From contig NZ_JACZZA010000001.1 in assembly GCF_014863405.1 (NCBI RefSeq), positions 124,001 to 188,000 of the forward strand: DNA of 64,000 nt. The letters are read 5' to 3'. Below are positions 30,301 through 37,292 of the stretch, one piece after another. This DNA is from Dyella acidiphila. GTDB lineage: Bacteria > Pseudomonadota > Gammaproteobacteria > Xanthomonadales > Rhodanobacteraceae. Each line of letters begins with the position of its first letter. Position 1 is the stretch's first letter. The notes under the pieces were generated by a model that made no database searches, was not told where the DNA came from, and saw nothing but the letters and a program-made list of their open reading frames with translations. The position numbers and the translations under genes were made by a program.

Positions 30301-30920
30301 TTGGGATCGGCGTAGACCGAATTGACCGCGCCGATATCGCGCGGGTAGAGGCCGAGCAGGGGATTGACGATGTGCTCGAAGCCGCGCCCGTCGGGCAGCA
30401 TGCGTTCCAGCCCGTCATTGGTGCCGACCCAGATTTCGCCGTCCGGGGTCTGCGCGATCGTCCATACGCCATCGCTGGCCAGGCTGTTGGGATTGCCCGG
30501 ATCGTGCCCCCAGTGTGCGAATTTGCCGGTGACCGGGTCGTAGCGGCTCAGCCCGCCGTCCAGGCCGCCGGCCCAGACCATGCCCTGCCGGTCGACCAGC
30601 AAGGCGGAAATGTTGTTGTTGTAGAGCGAATCCGGATCGTTCTCGATATGGCGGAACACCTGGAAATGCACGCCGTCGAAGCGGGCGATGCCGCTCTTGG
30701 TGCCGAACCACATCGCCCCGTCATGATCCTGCGCCACCGCATACACGCAGGTGCTCGGCAGGCCGTCGTCGATGCTGTAGCGACGGAACTGCGGCGTGGG
30801 CAGCGGAGCTGCTTCGGGCGCATGCAGGGCAGCCGGGGGCACGGGCGCGGAAGTAGCCGGCGCGGGAGCGCCGGATGCGGCCCCCAGCAGCAGGGCCAGC
30901 CCAAAGATGGAAACCGGCAC
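27315..30920 (-). CDS. Hybrid sensor histidine kinase with periplasmic propeller sensor
   Basis: A 1201-residue hybrid kinase. The N-terminus is a signal/anchor segment, then about 14 repeats of the two-component propeller type (for example AVAQDHDGAMWFGTKSGI and IAQTPDGEIWVGTNDGL) fill residues ~45-700. A Y_Y_Y domain (NRYRFRLNGFDSDWV) follows at ~720-780, a membrane helix near 785-805, a HisKA box with LSHEIRTP (His about 838), a HATPase with SDTGPGIS and GSGLGLSIC, and a C-terminal receiver with phosphoacceptor Asp about 1122 in LLDLDLPG and Lys in FLRKP. There is no AraC output domain, unlike many such HTCS proteins. The GTG start has GGAGG 7 nt upstream. Confidence 0.92.
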   Translation of the reverse strand: MPVSIFGLALLLGAASGAPAPATSAPVPPAALHAPEAAPLPTPQFRRYSIDDGLPSTCVYAVAQDHDGAMWFGTKSGIARFDGVHFQVFRHIENDPDSLYNNNISALLVDRQGMVWAGGLDGGLSRYDPVTGKFAHWGHDPGNPNSLASDGVWTIAQTPDGEIWVGTNDGLERMLPDGRGFEHIVNPLLGLYPRDIGAVNSVYADPKGRLWVGSDRGVFRRDTDGQFVRIKPADPNQSMEAWRIDGNGDEVRLSTERGLLIVGADDQARLFGAPVIPHELNVMTSTRDAGGHLWIGTQRGMYLQLRPGGPVTSVIDQPLLFGNLPGSWIWQTFVDREGGMWVAMLDGGVAYLAPAWNSFSRFTHVPDDPASLRDSQAITMARGRDGRHIWVGERDGRIDRLDPVTGNVEHILSDLRGDVAGMTEDDHQRLWIAVQGALYRYDYVHKRLDQVDPQMTKLNRPREVEPGPDGKMYARTFGYGLFRIDPETLAVTEMAMDKPTEKVMWGSEMMLYKGTFWYASDGGLMWFDQARDRFVMVPGVPTGQVINAFDFDRTGIWVVTEDGLTHYHREGQGMVLDRTVDASKGWPSLQAVDLDVDCFGRLWLFSVDGLWRFNPAHGSFHQLGLQNGLANGEFSRGYALLPNGYLYAATMGGVVGFDPDKLDAKPVTPVLSMTQVSVVRKGVAQNLPLSPQPIKVGWHDSQLHVQVRLFSYINPWNNRYRFRLNGFDSDWVDRDNHGEREFTGLGSGDYTLEVMARGASGGWISLDTPLRIHVQSPPWLRWWAWLLYACLLVALICLVLLAWRRRLAHRHRIQLAEQRHQIAEQASAAKSQFLATLSHEIRTPMTGVIGMAELLLSTPLNETQREYAESMQRASNVLLKLLNDALDMARIEAGKLVLEPAPFDVRSLVQDVERLQRSGAKAKGLAFEVHVDESVPASLVGDALRIRQVLFNLVNNAVKFTEHGSVSIQVGWLDGDLWLDVSDTGPGISENSRVRLFRRFEQDEGPQRSVGSGLGLSICSELVNLMGGNLTLESALGKGSSFRVRLPLQVAREVKRAKPTRPEEWQDRALDVLLVESDATAANAIRGMLEHQGHRVRCASHGLNALAELSQESCDVILLDLDLPGIDGFQLTQLIRQGEHGGEHMPIIAMSTRTRAEEVARGHQVGIDGFLRKPLTGVQLSSALVTALSMRSVTQQEADST

Positions 30921-31229
30921 TAATACCCTCCCGGAGCCCGTCTAGGATCGGTGTGTGGCCCACGTTGCATCGGAAACGTCCTCACTGATTCCCGCACGCG
31001 TGCAAACGGCTGCAGCGCACCAACACGTAGAGACACACTCGGGCTCCCTGGTATTTCAGGCGGGATGCACCCTTCACGCGTCCCACACAGACCCGATCAT
31101 GCCAAATCCGTGAGTTAACCGCATGTCTTTTCCATCATGGCCTGGGGCAGAGCGCTGTCGCCGGCCCGGCAACAATCCGTTCCTCGTGCTGCGCTGGCGA
31201 CGCCAGCGCCTTTCGTCCAGACTCCCGCC
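30921..31229. other. 309-bp divergent intergenic region (hybrid kinase / yceI)
   Basis: No gene is supported. It carries the GGGAGG ribosome site of the kinase gene at its left end and, near its right end, a 7-bp GC hairpin (GCGCTGG/CCAGCGC, 31191-31209) about 20 bp before the yceI start, which has no clear Shine-Dalgarno. Both divergent promoters must lie here; I could not pick convincing hexamers. Confidence 0.55.
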
Positions 31230-31850
31230 ATGAACCGCGCGCCCACTTACGCAGCCCTGACATTCGCTTTCAGCGCGGCCGCCATGGCATTGCCCGCACA
31301 TGCCGCCGCCGACACCTATCGCTACGACCCGGTACACAGCCAGATTGTTTTCAGCATCGATCACGACGGCTTCTCGCGGCCGCTGGGGCGATTGCATATC
31401 GCCAGCGGCTGGCTGCGTTTCGACCCCGACGACTGGACCCGCTCCGCCACCGAGCTGGATATCGACATGCGCAGCCTGGACATGGGCGACGCGGCCTGGA
31501 ACGAGGCGGTGTGCAAGGCCTCCCTGCTCGACTGCAAGACCTATCCCAGCGCGCACTTCACCAGCACCTCGGTGCAGCGCACCGACGCCACCCACGGCGT
31601 GTTACACGGCACATTGCAGATGCATGGCAGCAGCCAGCCGGTGGATATCGCGTTCCGCGTCAACCGGGTGGGCAAGACCATCTACGGCCTGCATACCATC
31701 GCCGGCTTTTCTGCGACTGCCGCGCTCGACCGCACCGCCTTCGGCATCAACGGGTTTCCGAACGCGATCGGCCACAACGTGGCGATCTGGCTGGAACTGG
31801 AAGGCATTCGCGACAGTCAGACCTCCACCGTCAACAAGGAACATCCATGA
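31230..31850 (+). CDS. YceI-family periplasmic protein, first copy
   Basis: A 206-residue exported lipocalin-like protein. A signal peptide (~1-27, ending AHAAAD) precedes the YceI beta-barrel: YRYDPVHSQIVFSIDH, then LDIDMRSLDMG and GTLQMHGSSQPVDIAF. YceI members bind isoprenoid or fatty ligands in the periplasm. It has a Cys pair (VCKASLLDC) not seen in the second copy downstream. It ends overlapping the cytochrome b561 start (ATGA), so the three genes form an operon. The two YceI copies differ clearly, so this is not a recent tandem duplication. Confidence 0.87.
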   Translation: MNRAPTYAALTFAFSAAAMALPAHAAADTYRYDPVHSQIVFSIDHDGFSRPLGRLHIASGWLRFDPDDWTRSATELDIDMRSLDMGDAAWNEAVCKASLLDCKTYPSAHFTSTSVQRTDATHGVLHGTLQMHGSSQPVDIAFRVNRVGKTIYGLHTIAGFSATAALDRTAFGINGFPNAIGHNVAIWLELEGIRDSQTSTVNKEHP

Positions 31851-32428
31851 GTTTGCGCAGTGACAGCCGGCAGTGGGGATCGGTGGCCAAGTTCTTCCAT
31901 TGGGTGGTGGCCCTGGGCATTCTGGGCAACGGCATCTGGGGCCTGCTGATGACCGGCATGGCGCCCTCCATGAGCAAGATCAATATCTATGCGCTGCACA
32001 AGTCGATCGGCCTGACCGTGCTGGCGCTGTTTGCGCTGCGCGTGGCCTGGCGCCTGTACGATCGCGCCCCGCCGGACGAACCCGCGCCGCGCTGGCAGCG
32101 CTTCGCCGCGCACGCCGCGCACGTGCTGCTGTATGGCTTCATCCTCGCGCTGCCGCTGAGCGGCTGGTTCTACAACTCCGTACACGGCTATCCGCTGCAA
32201 TGGTTCAAGCTGTTCAACCTGCCGGCGCTGGCGGCGAAGAACGACGATCTCGCGCATACCGCACACGCCGTGCACGAATATCTTTTCTATCTGTTGCTGC
32301 TGGTGCTGATCGGCCATGTGGGCGCGGCACTGAAGCATCACGTCTTCGACCAGGACAACGTCTTGCGCCGCATGCTGCCGTTCGGCCGCGTGCGTTCCGC
32401 CCAATCCACTGAAGGAAAACTGCCATGA
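31847..32428 (+). CDS. Cytochrome b561 family protein
   Basis: A 193-residue four-helix membrane cytochrome of the CybB/b561 type. Candidate heme-ligand histidines lie in the expected places: KFFHWVVALG in helix 1, ALHKSIGLTVLALF in helix 2, AAHVLLYGFILALPL in helix 3 and HEYLFYLLLLVLIGHVG in helix 4. In E. coli the homologue CybB oxidises superoxide and reduces ubiquinone; yceI and a b561 gene are also adjacent there. AAGGA precedes the start, which overlaps the first yceI gene; the second overlaps its end. Confidence 0.9.
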   Translation: MSLRSDSRQWGSVAKFFHWVVALGILGNGIWGLLMTGMAPSMSKINIYALHKSIGLTVLALFALRVAWRLYDRAPPDEPAPRWQRFAAHAAHVLLYGFILALPLSGWFYNSVHGYPLQWFKLFNLPALAAKNDDLAHTAHAVHEYLFYLLLLVLIGHVGAALKHHVFDQDNVLRRMLPFGRVRSAQSTEGKLP

Positions 32429-32982
32429 TCCGCCTCTCCTGTCGCTCGCTCGCCCTGTTGCTGGCCATCGCCGCGCCATTCGCCGCCAGCGCTGCCGACT
32501 ACACCGTGCAGCCGGGCAGCAAGCTGGGCTTCACCAGCAGCTTCCAGGGCAGCAGTTTCGACGGCCAGTTCGGCAAGTGGACCGCCGCCATCAGCTATGA
32601 CGCGGCCAAGCTCGCCGCTTCGAAATTCGATGTCACGGTGGATCTGTCCAGCGCCAAGACCGGCGACAACGATCGCGACAGCGCCCTGCCCGGCTCGGAT
32701 TTCTTCGATGTCGCCAAGTATCCGCAGGCACACTTCGTCACCACCGGCTTCCGCCAGCAGGGCAGCCAGGTGATCGCCGACGGCACCTTGACCCTGCATG
32801 GCGTAACCAAGCCCGTGAGCCTCAACGTGACCTTCAAGCCGCAAGGCAACGGCGCCACGCTGGATGTTGCCGGCAGCCTCAAGCGCCTCGACTTCGGGGT
32901 CGGCGGCGGGCAGTACAAGGACACCTCGGTAATCGGCGCGGATGTGAAGGTGACGGCGCACCTGGTGCTCAGCGCAAAATAA
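32425..32982 (+). CDS. YceI-family periplasmic protein, second copy
   Basis: A 185-residue YceI protein with a signal peptide (~1-23, ending ASAAD) and the barrel motifs VQPGSKLGFTSSFQG, DFFDVAKYPQAHF and LTLHGVTKPVSLNV. Without cysteines, unlike the first copy. It overlaps the b561 gene by 4 bp. A short 9-bp hairpin and then a family A palindrome follow. Ligand transfer between membrane and cytochrome b561 is an inference from the gene order. Confidence 0.9.
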   Translation: MIRLSCRSLALLLAIAAPFAASAADYTVQPGSKLGFTSSFQGSSFDGQFGKWTAAISYDAAKLAASKFDVTVDLSSAKTGDNDRDSALPGSDFFDVAKYPQAHFVTTGFRQQGSQVIADGTLTLHGVTKPVSLNVTFKPQGNGATLDVAGSLKRLDFGVGGGQYKDTSVIGADVKVTAHLVLSAK

Positions 32983-33000
32983 AGCCCTGCATGCTCAAGG

Positions 33001-33021
33001 CCGCCATTCTACGAATGGCGG
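33001..33021 (+). terminator. Short hairpin after the yceI operon
   Basis: A 9-bp perfect stem (CCGCCATTC, loop TAC, complement) 19 bp after the last stop. There is no T-tract, so a weak terminator at best. Confidence 0.4.
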
Positions 33022-33056
33022 AATGCGCAACTGTAATTGGCAGGAATCTGCACTAC

Positions 33057-33150
33057 CGCCGCACCGTCATCCCGGCGAAGGCCGGGACCTAGCGTCTTTC
33101 GCGGCACCAAGCCACTGGGTCCCGGCCTTCGCCGGGATGACGGTGCGGCG
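33057..33150. repeat. Family A intergenic palindrome, copy 2
   Basis: Perfect 33-nt inverted arms (33057-33089 and 33118-33150) with a 28-nt loop. The inner part of each arm shares GTCATCCCGGCGAAGGCC with copy 1 at 6860-6929. The perfect arms suggest a recent origin or active pairing. A third partial AGATGACGG motif lies just to the right (33151-33159). Confidence 0.85.
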
Positions 33151-33186
33151 AGATGACGGTTTGCCGAGTGGCGTACCCGCGCAGCC

Positions 33187-33423
33187 CTACACCACCTCGG
33201 CCAGCCAGTGCGATACCTGCCCGGCATCGAACGGCCAATCCAGCTCCCGCCCATTGCGCAGATCGCGCAGCACCGGCACTCGCGTGCCGTAGCGCGCCGC
33301 CAGCTCGGCACTGTCATCCACCCATACGCTATCGAAATCCGGCGCGCGCGCCTGCGCCAGCACGGCCAGGGCCTGGTCGCACAGGTGGCAGTAATCGCGC
33401 TGATAGAGAACGAACTCGGCCAT
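33187..33423 (-). CDS. Glutaredoxin-like protein
   Basis: A 78-residue protein of the small glutaredoxin-like (DUF836) family. YQRDYCHLCDQALAVL contains a CHLC redox motif (Cys12, Cys15), and GTRVPVLRD supplies the cis-Pro loop of the thioredoxin fold. The partner is unknown. It diverges from sdaA across 76 bp. Confidence 0.82.
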   Translation of the reverse strand: MAEFVLYQRDYCHLCDQALAVLAQARAPDFDSVWVDDSAELAARYGTRVPVLRDLRNGRELDWPFDAGQVSHWLAEVV

Positions 33424-33499
33424 ACGTCGGCGAATAGACTGCGGCAGGGGAAAGGCCCGCGTAGAATAGCCAGTTCATCCCCGTCAACGCAGTAGACCC

Positions 33500-34882
33500 A
33501 TGGCTGTCAGCGCTTTCGACATCTTCAAGATCGGTATCGGTCCGTCGTCCTCCCATACGGTCGGCCCCATGCGCGCCGCGGCGCGCTTCTCCGAGCGCTG
33601 GCTGGAAGAGAAAGGCGTGCTGGAGCGAGTGGTGCGCGTGCGCGCCGAACTCTACGGTTCGCTGGCCATGACCGGGCGCGGGCACGGCACCGACAAGGCC
33701 GTACTGCTCGGCTTCGAAGGCGAACATCCCGATACGGTCGATCCGGATCACATCCCGGACATCCTCAAGCGCGTGCGCACCACCCATCGCATTCGCGTGC
33801 TGGGCAAGCACGAGATCGACTTCGAGGAAAAGCGCGACCTGATCTTCAACAAGCGCCAGAAGCTGCCGTTCCATACCAATGGCATGCGCTTCTCCGCCTA
33901 CGACGCAGAAGGCAACGAGCTGGCCACGCGCGATTACTACTCGGTCGGCGGCGGCTTCGTGGTCAATCACGACGAGGCGGCGGAAGACCGCATCGTGGCC
34001 GACACCACCGAGCTGCCCTACCCGTTCGAAAGCGGCGAACAATTGCTGGCGCTGTGCGAACAGCACGGCCTGAGCATCGCCCAGCTGATGCTGGAAAACG
34101 AAAAGGTATGGCGCAGCGAAGCGGATATCCGCGCCGGCCTGCTGAGCATCTGGAAAGCAATGCAGGCTTGCGTCGAACGCGGCCTGCGTTCGCCGGGCGT
34201 GCTGCCGGGCGGCCTGAAAGTGACGCGCCGCGCGCCGGCCATGGCGGTGGAACTGCGCAACCAGCCGGAAGCCGCGCTGAGGGATCCGCTCACCATCCTG
34301 GACTGGGTGAATCTCTACGCATTGGCCGTCAACGAGGAAAATGCCGCCGGCGGCCGTGTGGTTACCGCACCGACCAATGGCGCGGCCGGTATCGTTCCGG
34401 CGGTGCTGCATTACTACCATCGCTTCTGCCCCAAATCCGACGAAAACGGCGTGATCGACTTCCTGCTGACCGCCGCTGCGGTCGGCATCCTCTACAAGGA
34501 AAACGCCTCGATTTCCGGTGCGGAAGTGGGTTGCCAGGGCGAAGTGGGCGTCGCCTGCTCGATGGCGGCCGGCGGCCTTACCGCCGCGCTGGGCGGCACC
34601 GTGTGGCAGATCGAGAACGCTGCCGAGATCGGCATGGAACACAACCTCGGCCTTACCTGCGATCCGATCGGCGGCCTGGTGCAGATCCCTTGCATCGAGC
34701 GCAACGCCATGGGTTCGGTAAAAGCGATCAACGCCAGCCGCATGGCGCTGAAGAGCGACGGCAAGCATCGCGTGTCGCTGGATAAGGTGATCAAGACCAT
34801 GCGCGACACTGGTCGCGACATGAAGGACAAGTACAAGGAAACGTCGCGCGGCGGCCTGGCGGTCAATGTGATCGAGTGCTGA
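33500..34882 (+). CDS. sdaA: L-serine ammonia-lyase (4Fe-4S)
   Basis: Deaminates L-serine to pyruvate and ammonia using an oxygen-sensitive 4Fe-4S cluster. The 460-residue single chain matches the type of enzyme in E. coli. [19 protein letters not shown] opens the beta-domain. The catalytic alpha-domain has [13 protein letters not shown] and the cysteines expected for the cluster in [16 protein letters not shown] and VQIPCIERN. Start ATG 33500. With cstA and ltaE also present, pyruvate, serine and threonine catabolism are represented in this window, though not linked. Confidence 0.96.
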   Translation: MAVSAFDIFKIGIGPSSSHTVGPMRAAARFSERWLEEKGVLERVVRVRAELYGSLAMTGRGHGTDKAVLLGFEGEHPDTVDPDHIPDILKRVRTTHRIRVLGKHEIDFEEKRDLIFNKRQKLPFHTNGMRFSAYDAEGNELATRDYYSVGGGFVVNHDEAAEDRIVADTTELPYPFESGEQLLALCEQHGLSIAQLMLENEKVWRSEADIRAGLLSIWKAMQACVERGLRSPGVLPGGLKVTRRAPAMAVELRNQPEAALRDPLTILDWVNLYALAVNEENAAGGRVVTAPTNGAAGIVPAVLHYYHRFCPKSDENGVIDFLLTAAAVGILYKENASISGAEVGCQGEVGVACSMAAGGLTAALGGTVWQIENAAEIGMEHNLGLTCDPIGGLVQIPCIERNAMGSVKAINASRMALKSDGKHRVSLDKVIKTMRDTGRDMKDKYKETSRGGLAVNVIEC

Positions 34883-34898
34883 GGTGTGCGACCGCGGA

Positions 34899-34933
34899 TT
34901 GAGTTACCCCCGGTTTGATCAGGGGTAACTCAA
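34899..34933 (+). terminator. Hairpin after sdaA
   Basis: A 12-bp perfect stem (TTGAGTTACCCC at 34899-34910, complement at 34922-34933) with an 11-nt loop, 16 bp after the sdaA stop and before the family B repeat. No T-tract. It is not the same sequence as family B, although both contain GTTACCC-like stretches. Confidence 0.5.
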
Positions 34934-34956
34934 CCCTATTCGCTACCGTGCAAATT

Positions 34957-34987
34957 GGTTGGGTTACGCTGCGCTAACCCAACCTAC
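34957..34987. repeat. Family B palindrome, copy 2
   Basis: GGTTGGGTTA (34957-34966) and TAACCCAACC (34975-34984) form a perfect 10-bp dyad around CGCTGCGC, followed by TAC. It lies between the convergent genes sdaA and colS, 15 bp from the colS stop. Confidence 0.85.
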
Positions 34988-34999
34988 AGATGCTTCGGG

Positions 35000-36295
35000 T
35001 CAGCGTGCGCCGCGCTCGAACACGATGCAGGCGATCGCGCCGTTGGCATCGGTGCGTGGCCTGATCGACACGTCCCAGCCATACAGCTCGCACAGGCGCC
35101 GCACGATCGCCAGGCCAAGCCCGGCACCGCTGCCACCCGCACCCTCGCCGCGCACACCGCGCTGGAACAGACGCTCGGCGTCTTCCGGCTTGATGCCGGG
35201 GCCGGTGTCGATCACTTCGATGCGGCCTTTTTCCACCTGCACCGTCACGCGACCTTCCAGGGTGTACTTGATCGCGTTGCCGATCAGATTGGTCAGCGCC
35301 ACCGACAGCACCGATGCCGGCGCGTTGACGCTCACCGAATCGTTTTCGATCAGCTCCACTTCCACCGGTTTGTCGCGCAATTGCGGACGCTGGCTTTCGA
35401 TCACATCGCCGGCCACCTTCGCCACCTCGGTGGTTTCGCCGCGCGTGGGGCCACGGCGCTCGGCGCGCGAAAGCAGCAGCAAGGCTTCGATCAGCTCGGT
35501 AGCCTGGCGCGAAGCACGCTCGATGCGCTTGAGGCGTTCGCGCAGCTTGTCGGTCAGATCGGGCGAACCCTGCAGCAATTCGGTGGTGCTGGAAATCACC
35601 GCCAGCGGCGTGCGCAGCTCATGGCTGACGTCGGAATTGAATTCGCGGTCGCGCTCGACCATCGCGGTCAGGCGCGTGGAATATTCGTCGAGCGCCTGCG
35701 CCAGTTCGCCGACTTCGTCATCGGCAAAGTACGGCGCCAGCGGCTCGGCACGACCGGTCTTGCGGAAATCGCGCAGCCGCGTGGCAAGTTCGCTGACCGG
35801 CTTGAGCACCTTGCGCGACAGCCACAGACCGATCGCCAGCGACAGCAGGCTGAACAGCACCACCGAGGCCACCAGCGACGTAATCAGCTGGCGCTTGCCG
35901 AGGTCTTCGCGGCTGATGTCGTAGCTGATGAAACCGATCAGCCCGTATTTGCGCGCAACGGCAAGTTTGTAGTGGCGTACGCGGCCGTCCTTGTCCACGT
36001 CCTCCATGTCGTACACGCCGGTGGCCAGGTTCTGCCAGCCCAGCTGTGCCTTGTAGATGGTGCGGTCGCTGAACATCCAGGCATCGATCAGGCGCGAGCC
36101 GATCGGCTTGCTGGGGTCGGCGTGCGTGGCCTCCACCGCCTGGTCCACGTCGCTCTGCAAGCTGGCGTTGACGAGCTGGTTCTCGACCTTGGCTCGCACA
36201 TACAGCGAGGCAATGGCAAACAGCGCGCTGAGGCCAAATCCAAACAGCGCGAACGATACGATCAGTCGAAACCGTAACTTACGCCTGGACTGCAT
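35000..36295 (-). CDS. colS: ColS-like sensor histidine kinase
   Basis: A 431-residue membrane kinase: transmembrane helices at about 9-32 and 136-158, a ~100-residue periplasmic sensor, HAMP at ~158-215, HisKA with phosphorylated His225 in SDVSHELRTP, and HATPase with NLIGNAIKYT, VIDTGPGI and GAGLGLAIV. Partner of the adjacent ColR-like regulator. In Xanthomonas the equivalent pair (ColRS/VgrRS) responds to metals or iron; an exact ExxE iron motif is not visible here, only an acidic patch DMEDVDKDG. The start overlaps the end of the regulator gene by 17 bp. Confidence 0.82.
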   Translation of the reverse strand: MQSRRKLRFRLIVSFALFGFGLSALFAIASLYVRAKVENQLVNASLQSDVDQAVEATHADPSKPIGSRLIDAWMFSDRTIYKAQLGWQNLATGVYDMEDVDKDGRVRHYKLAVARKYGLIGFISYDISREDLGKRQLITSLVASVVLFSLLSLAIGLWLSRKVLKPVSELATRLRDFRKTGRAEPLAPYFADDEVGELAQALDEYSTRLTAMVERDREFNSDVSHELRTPLAVISSTTELLQGSPDLTDKLRERLKRIERASRQATELIEALLLLSRAERRGPTRGETTEVAKVAGDVIESQRPQLRDKPVEVELIENDSVSVNAPASVLSVALTNLIGNAIKYTLEGRVTVQVEKGRIEVIDTGPGIKPEDAERLFQRGVRGEGAGGSGAGLGLAIVRRLCELYGWDVSIRPRTDANGAIACIVFERGAR

Positions 36296-36965
36296 CCGGA
36301 TCGACCATGCGGTAACCGATGCCGTGCCTGGTGTGGATCAACGCCTTCTCGAACGGCTTGTCGATCGCGGCACGCAGGCCGTGGATGTGCACGCGCAGGC
36401 TGTCGCTGTCAGGCAGCTCCTCGCCCCACACTTTTTGTTCCAGATCCTGGCGCGTGACCACCGAGGGACTGGCCTCCATCAGCGCCTGCAGCAGCTTCAG
36501 GCCGATCGGGTTGAGCTGGATCGCCTTGCCCTCGCGGGTGACGGTGAGGGTGTCCAGGTTGTAGGTGAGGTCGGCCACCTTGAGCACCCGGCTCTGCGGA
36601 CCCTTGCCGCGCCGCGCCAGCACTTCCAGGCGCGCAGCCAGTTCCTGCAGGGCGAACGGCTTGGTCATGTAGTCGTCGGCGCCGGACTCGAAGCCGACCA
36701 GCTTCTGCTCCAGCGCATCGCGCGCGGTCAGCATCAGCACCGGGGTCTGCTTGTGGGCCTCGTGGCGCAGCTTGCGAGCCACGTCCAGGCCATCCATGCC
36801 GGGGAGGGTGAGATCGAGCACGATCACGTCGAAGTCATGCACCACTGCCAGATGCAGGCCGGTGACGCCATCTCCGGCAAAATCCACTACATGGCCGCGA
36901 TCTTCCAGGTAATCGCCAATATTGGTCGCGATATCGCTGTTATCTTCAATAACCAGAACGCGCAT
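36279..36965 (-). CDS. colR: ColR-like OmpR-family response regulator
   Basis: A 228-residue regulator: receiver with phosphoacceptor Asp51 in VLDLTLPGMDGL and Lys in YMTKPFALQ, and a winged helix with RVLKVADLTYNLDTLTV, VVTRQDLEQKVWG and SDSLRVHIHGLR. The sequence is strikingly like the Xanthomonas ColR/VgrR proteins, which control envelope stability, metal tolerance and virulence. Upstream lies a 327-bp region with a candidate small RNA on the same strand. Transcribed with colS. Confidence 0.85.
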   Translation of the reverse strand: MRVLVIEDNSDIATNIGDYLEDRGHVVDFAGDGVTGLHLAVVHDFDVIVLDLTLPGMDGLDVARKLRHEAHKQTPVLMLTARDALEQKLVGFESGADDYMTKPFALQELAARLEVLARRGKGPQSRVLKVADLTYNLDTLTVTREGKAIQLNPIGLKLLQALMEASPSVVTRQDLEQKVWGEELPDSDSLRVHIHGLRAAIDKPFEKALIHTRHGIGYRMVDPDAVQA

Positions 36966-37080
36966 GCGTCTCTCCCGGTACGCGGCCGATGCATGGCCGC
37001 AGGAGTCCCCAGCTTAACGATTGCTCGCCGCAAATGTTAAGCGGAATGCTGAACGGACGCTGGCAGCAAGGAATACAGGC

Positions 37081-37197
37081 AAAGAAAAAGCCCGGAGCTA
37101 CGACGTTTGTCGCTGCTTCCGGGCTGAAGCTACTGCCCCGATACCGTCGTCTGCTGTCACCGGACCTTGCGATTGAAGTGGCGAGCAAACAAACAGT
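37081..37197 (-). ncRNA. Candidate small RNA or independent terminated leader (~115 nt)
   Basis: Between rimK and colR, on the minus strand. A promoter-like pair lies upstream and a strong intrinsic terminator ends the stretch: stem AGCCCGGA/TCCGGGCT with an inner CGAC/GTCG extension (37089-37125), followed by TTTTTCTTT on this strand. The transcript would be about 115 nt. No open frame with a ribosome site is evident. It could instead be the 3' UTR and terminator of rimK, whose stop is about 170 nt upstream, or a colR leader attenuator. Family unknown; expression untested. Confidence 0.45.
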
Positions 37198-37203
37198 GGG
37201 ACC

Positions 37204-37232
37204 TTTATAGAGGCGGGGGGGTTACGTGACAG
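37204..37232 (-). promoter_or_regulatory. Sigma70-like promoter for the candidate small RNA
   Basis: On the minus strand: CTGTCA as -35 (4 of 6 to consensus), exactly 17 nt, then TATAAA as -10 (5 of 6). The spacer contains a run of seven C. Predicted start near 37197. Confidence 0.45.
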
Positions 37233-37292
37233 TTAACCCGTACTCACTGCGCAGTTAAAGCCTTGAAAGAACAGGGCGGATAGGGAAACGGT

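Larger units (their letters stand above)
36966..37292. other. 327-bp intergenic region colR / rimK
   Basis: No protein gene supported. It holds the colR promoter region, a candidate small RNA with promoter (37204-37232) and terminator (37081-37125), and 60 bp of rimK 3' sequence. A run of seven G occurs at 37215-37221. Confidence 0.6.

Noticed and set aside
27618-30923. A 1101-codon open frame on the opposite strand of the hybrid kinase
   Set aside because: High-GC shadow: its composition is His/Ala/Arg-rich with no domain, and the minus-strand frame has clear kinase domains.
31137-31229. Upstream extension of the first yceI gene
   Set aside because: The extra residues disrupt the signal peptide, which starts cleanly at MNRAPTYAAL.
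34959-36277. Plus-strand frames beginning MGYAALTQP opposite colS
   Set aside because: The start is read from the family B palindrome and the rest is antisense to colS.
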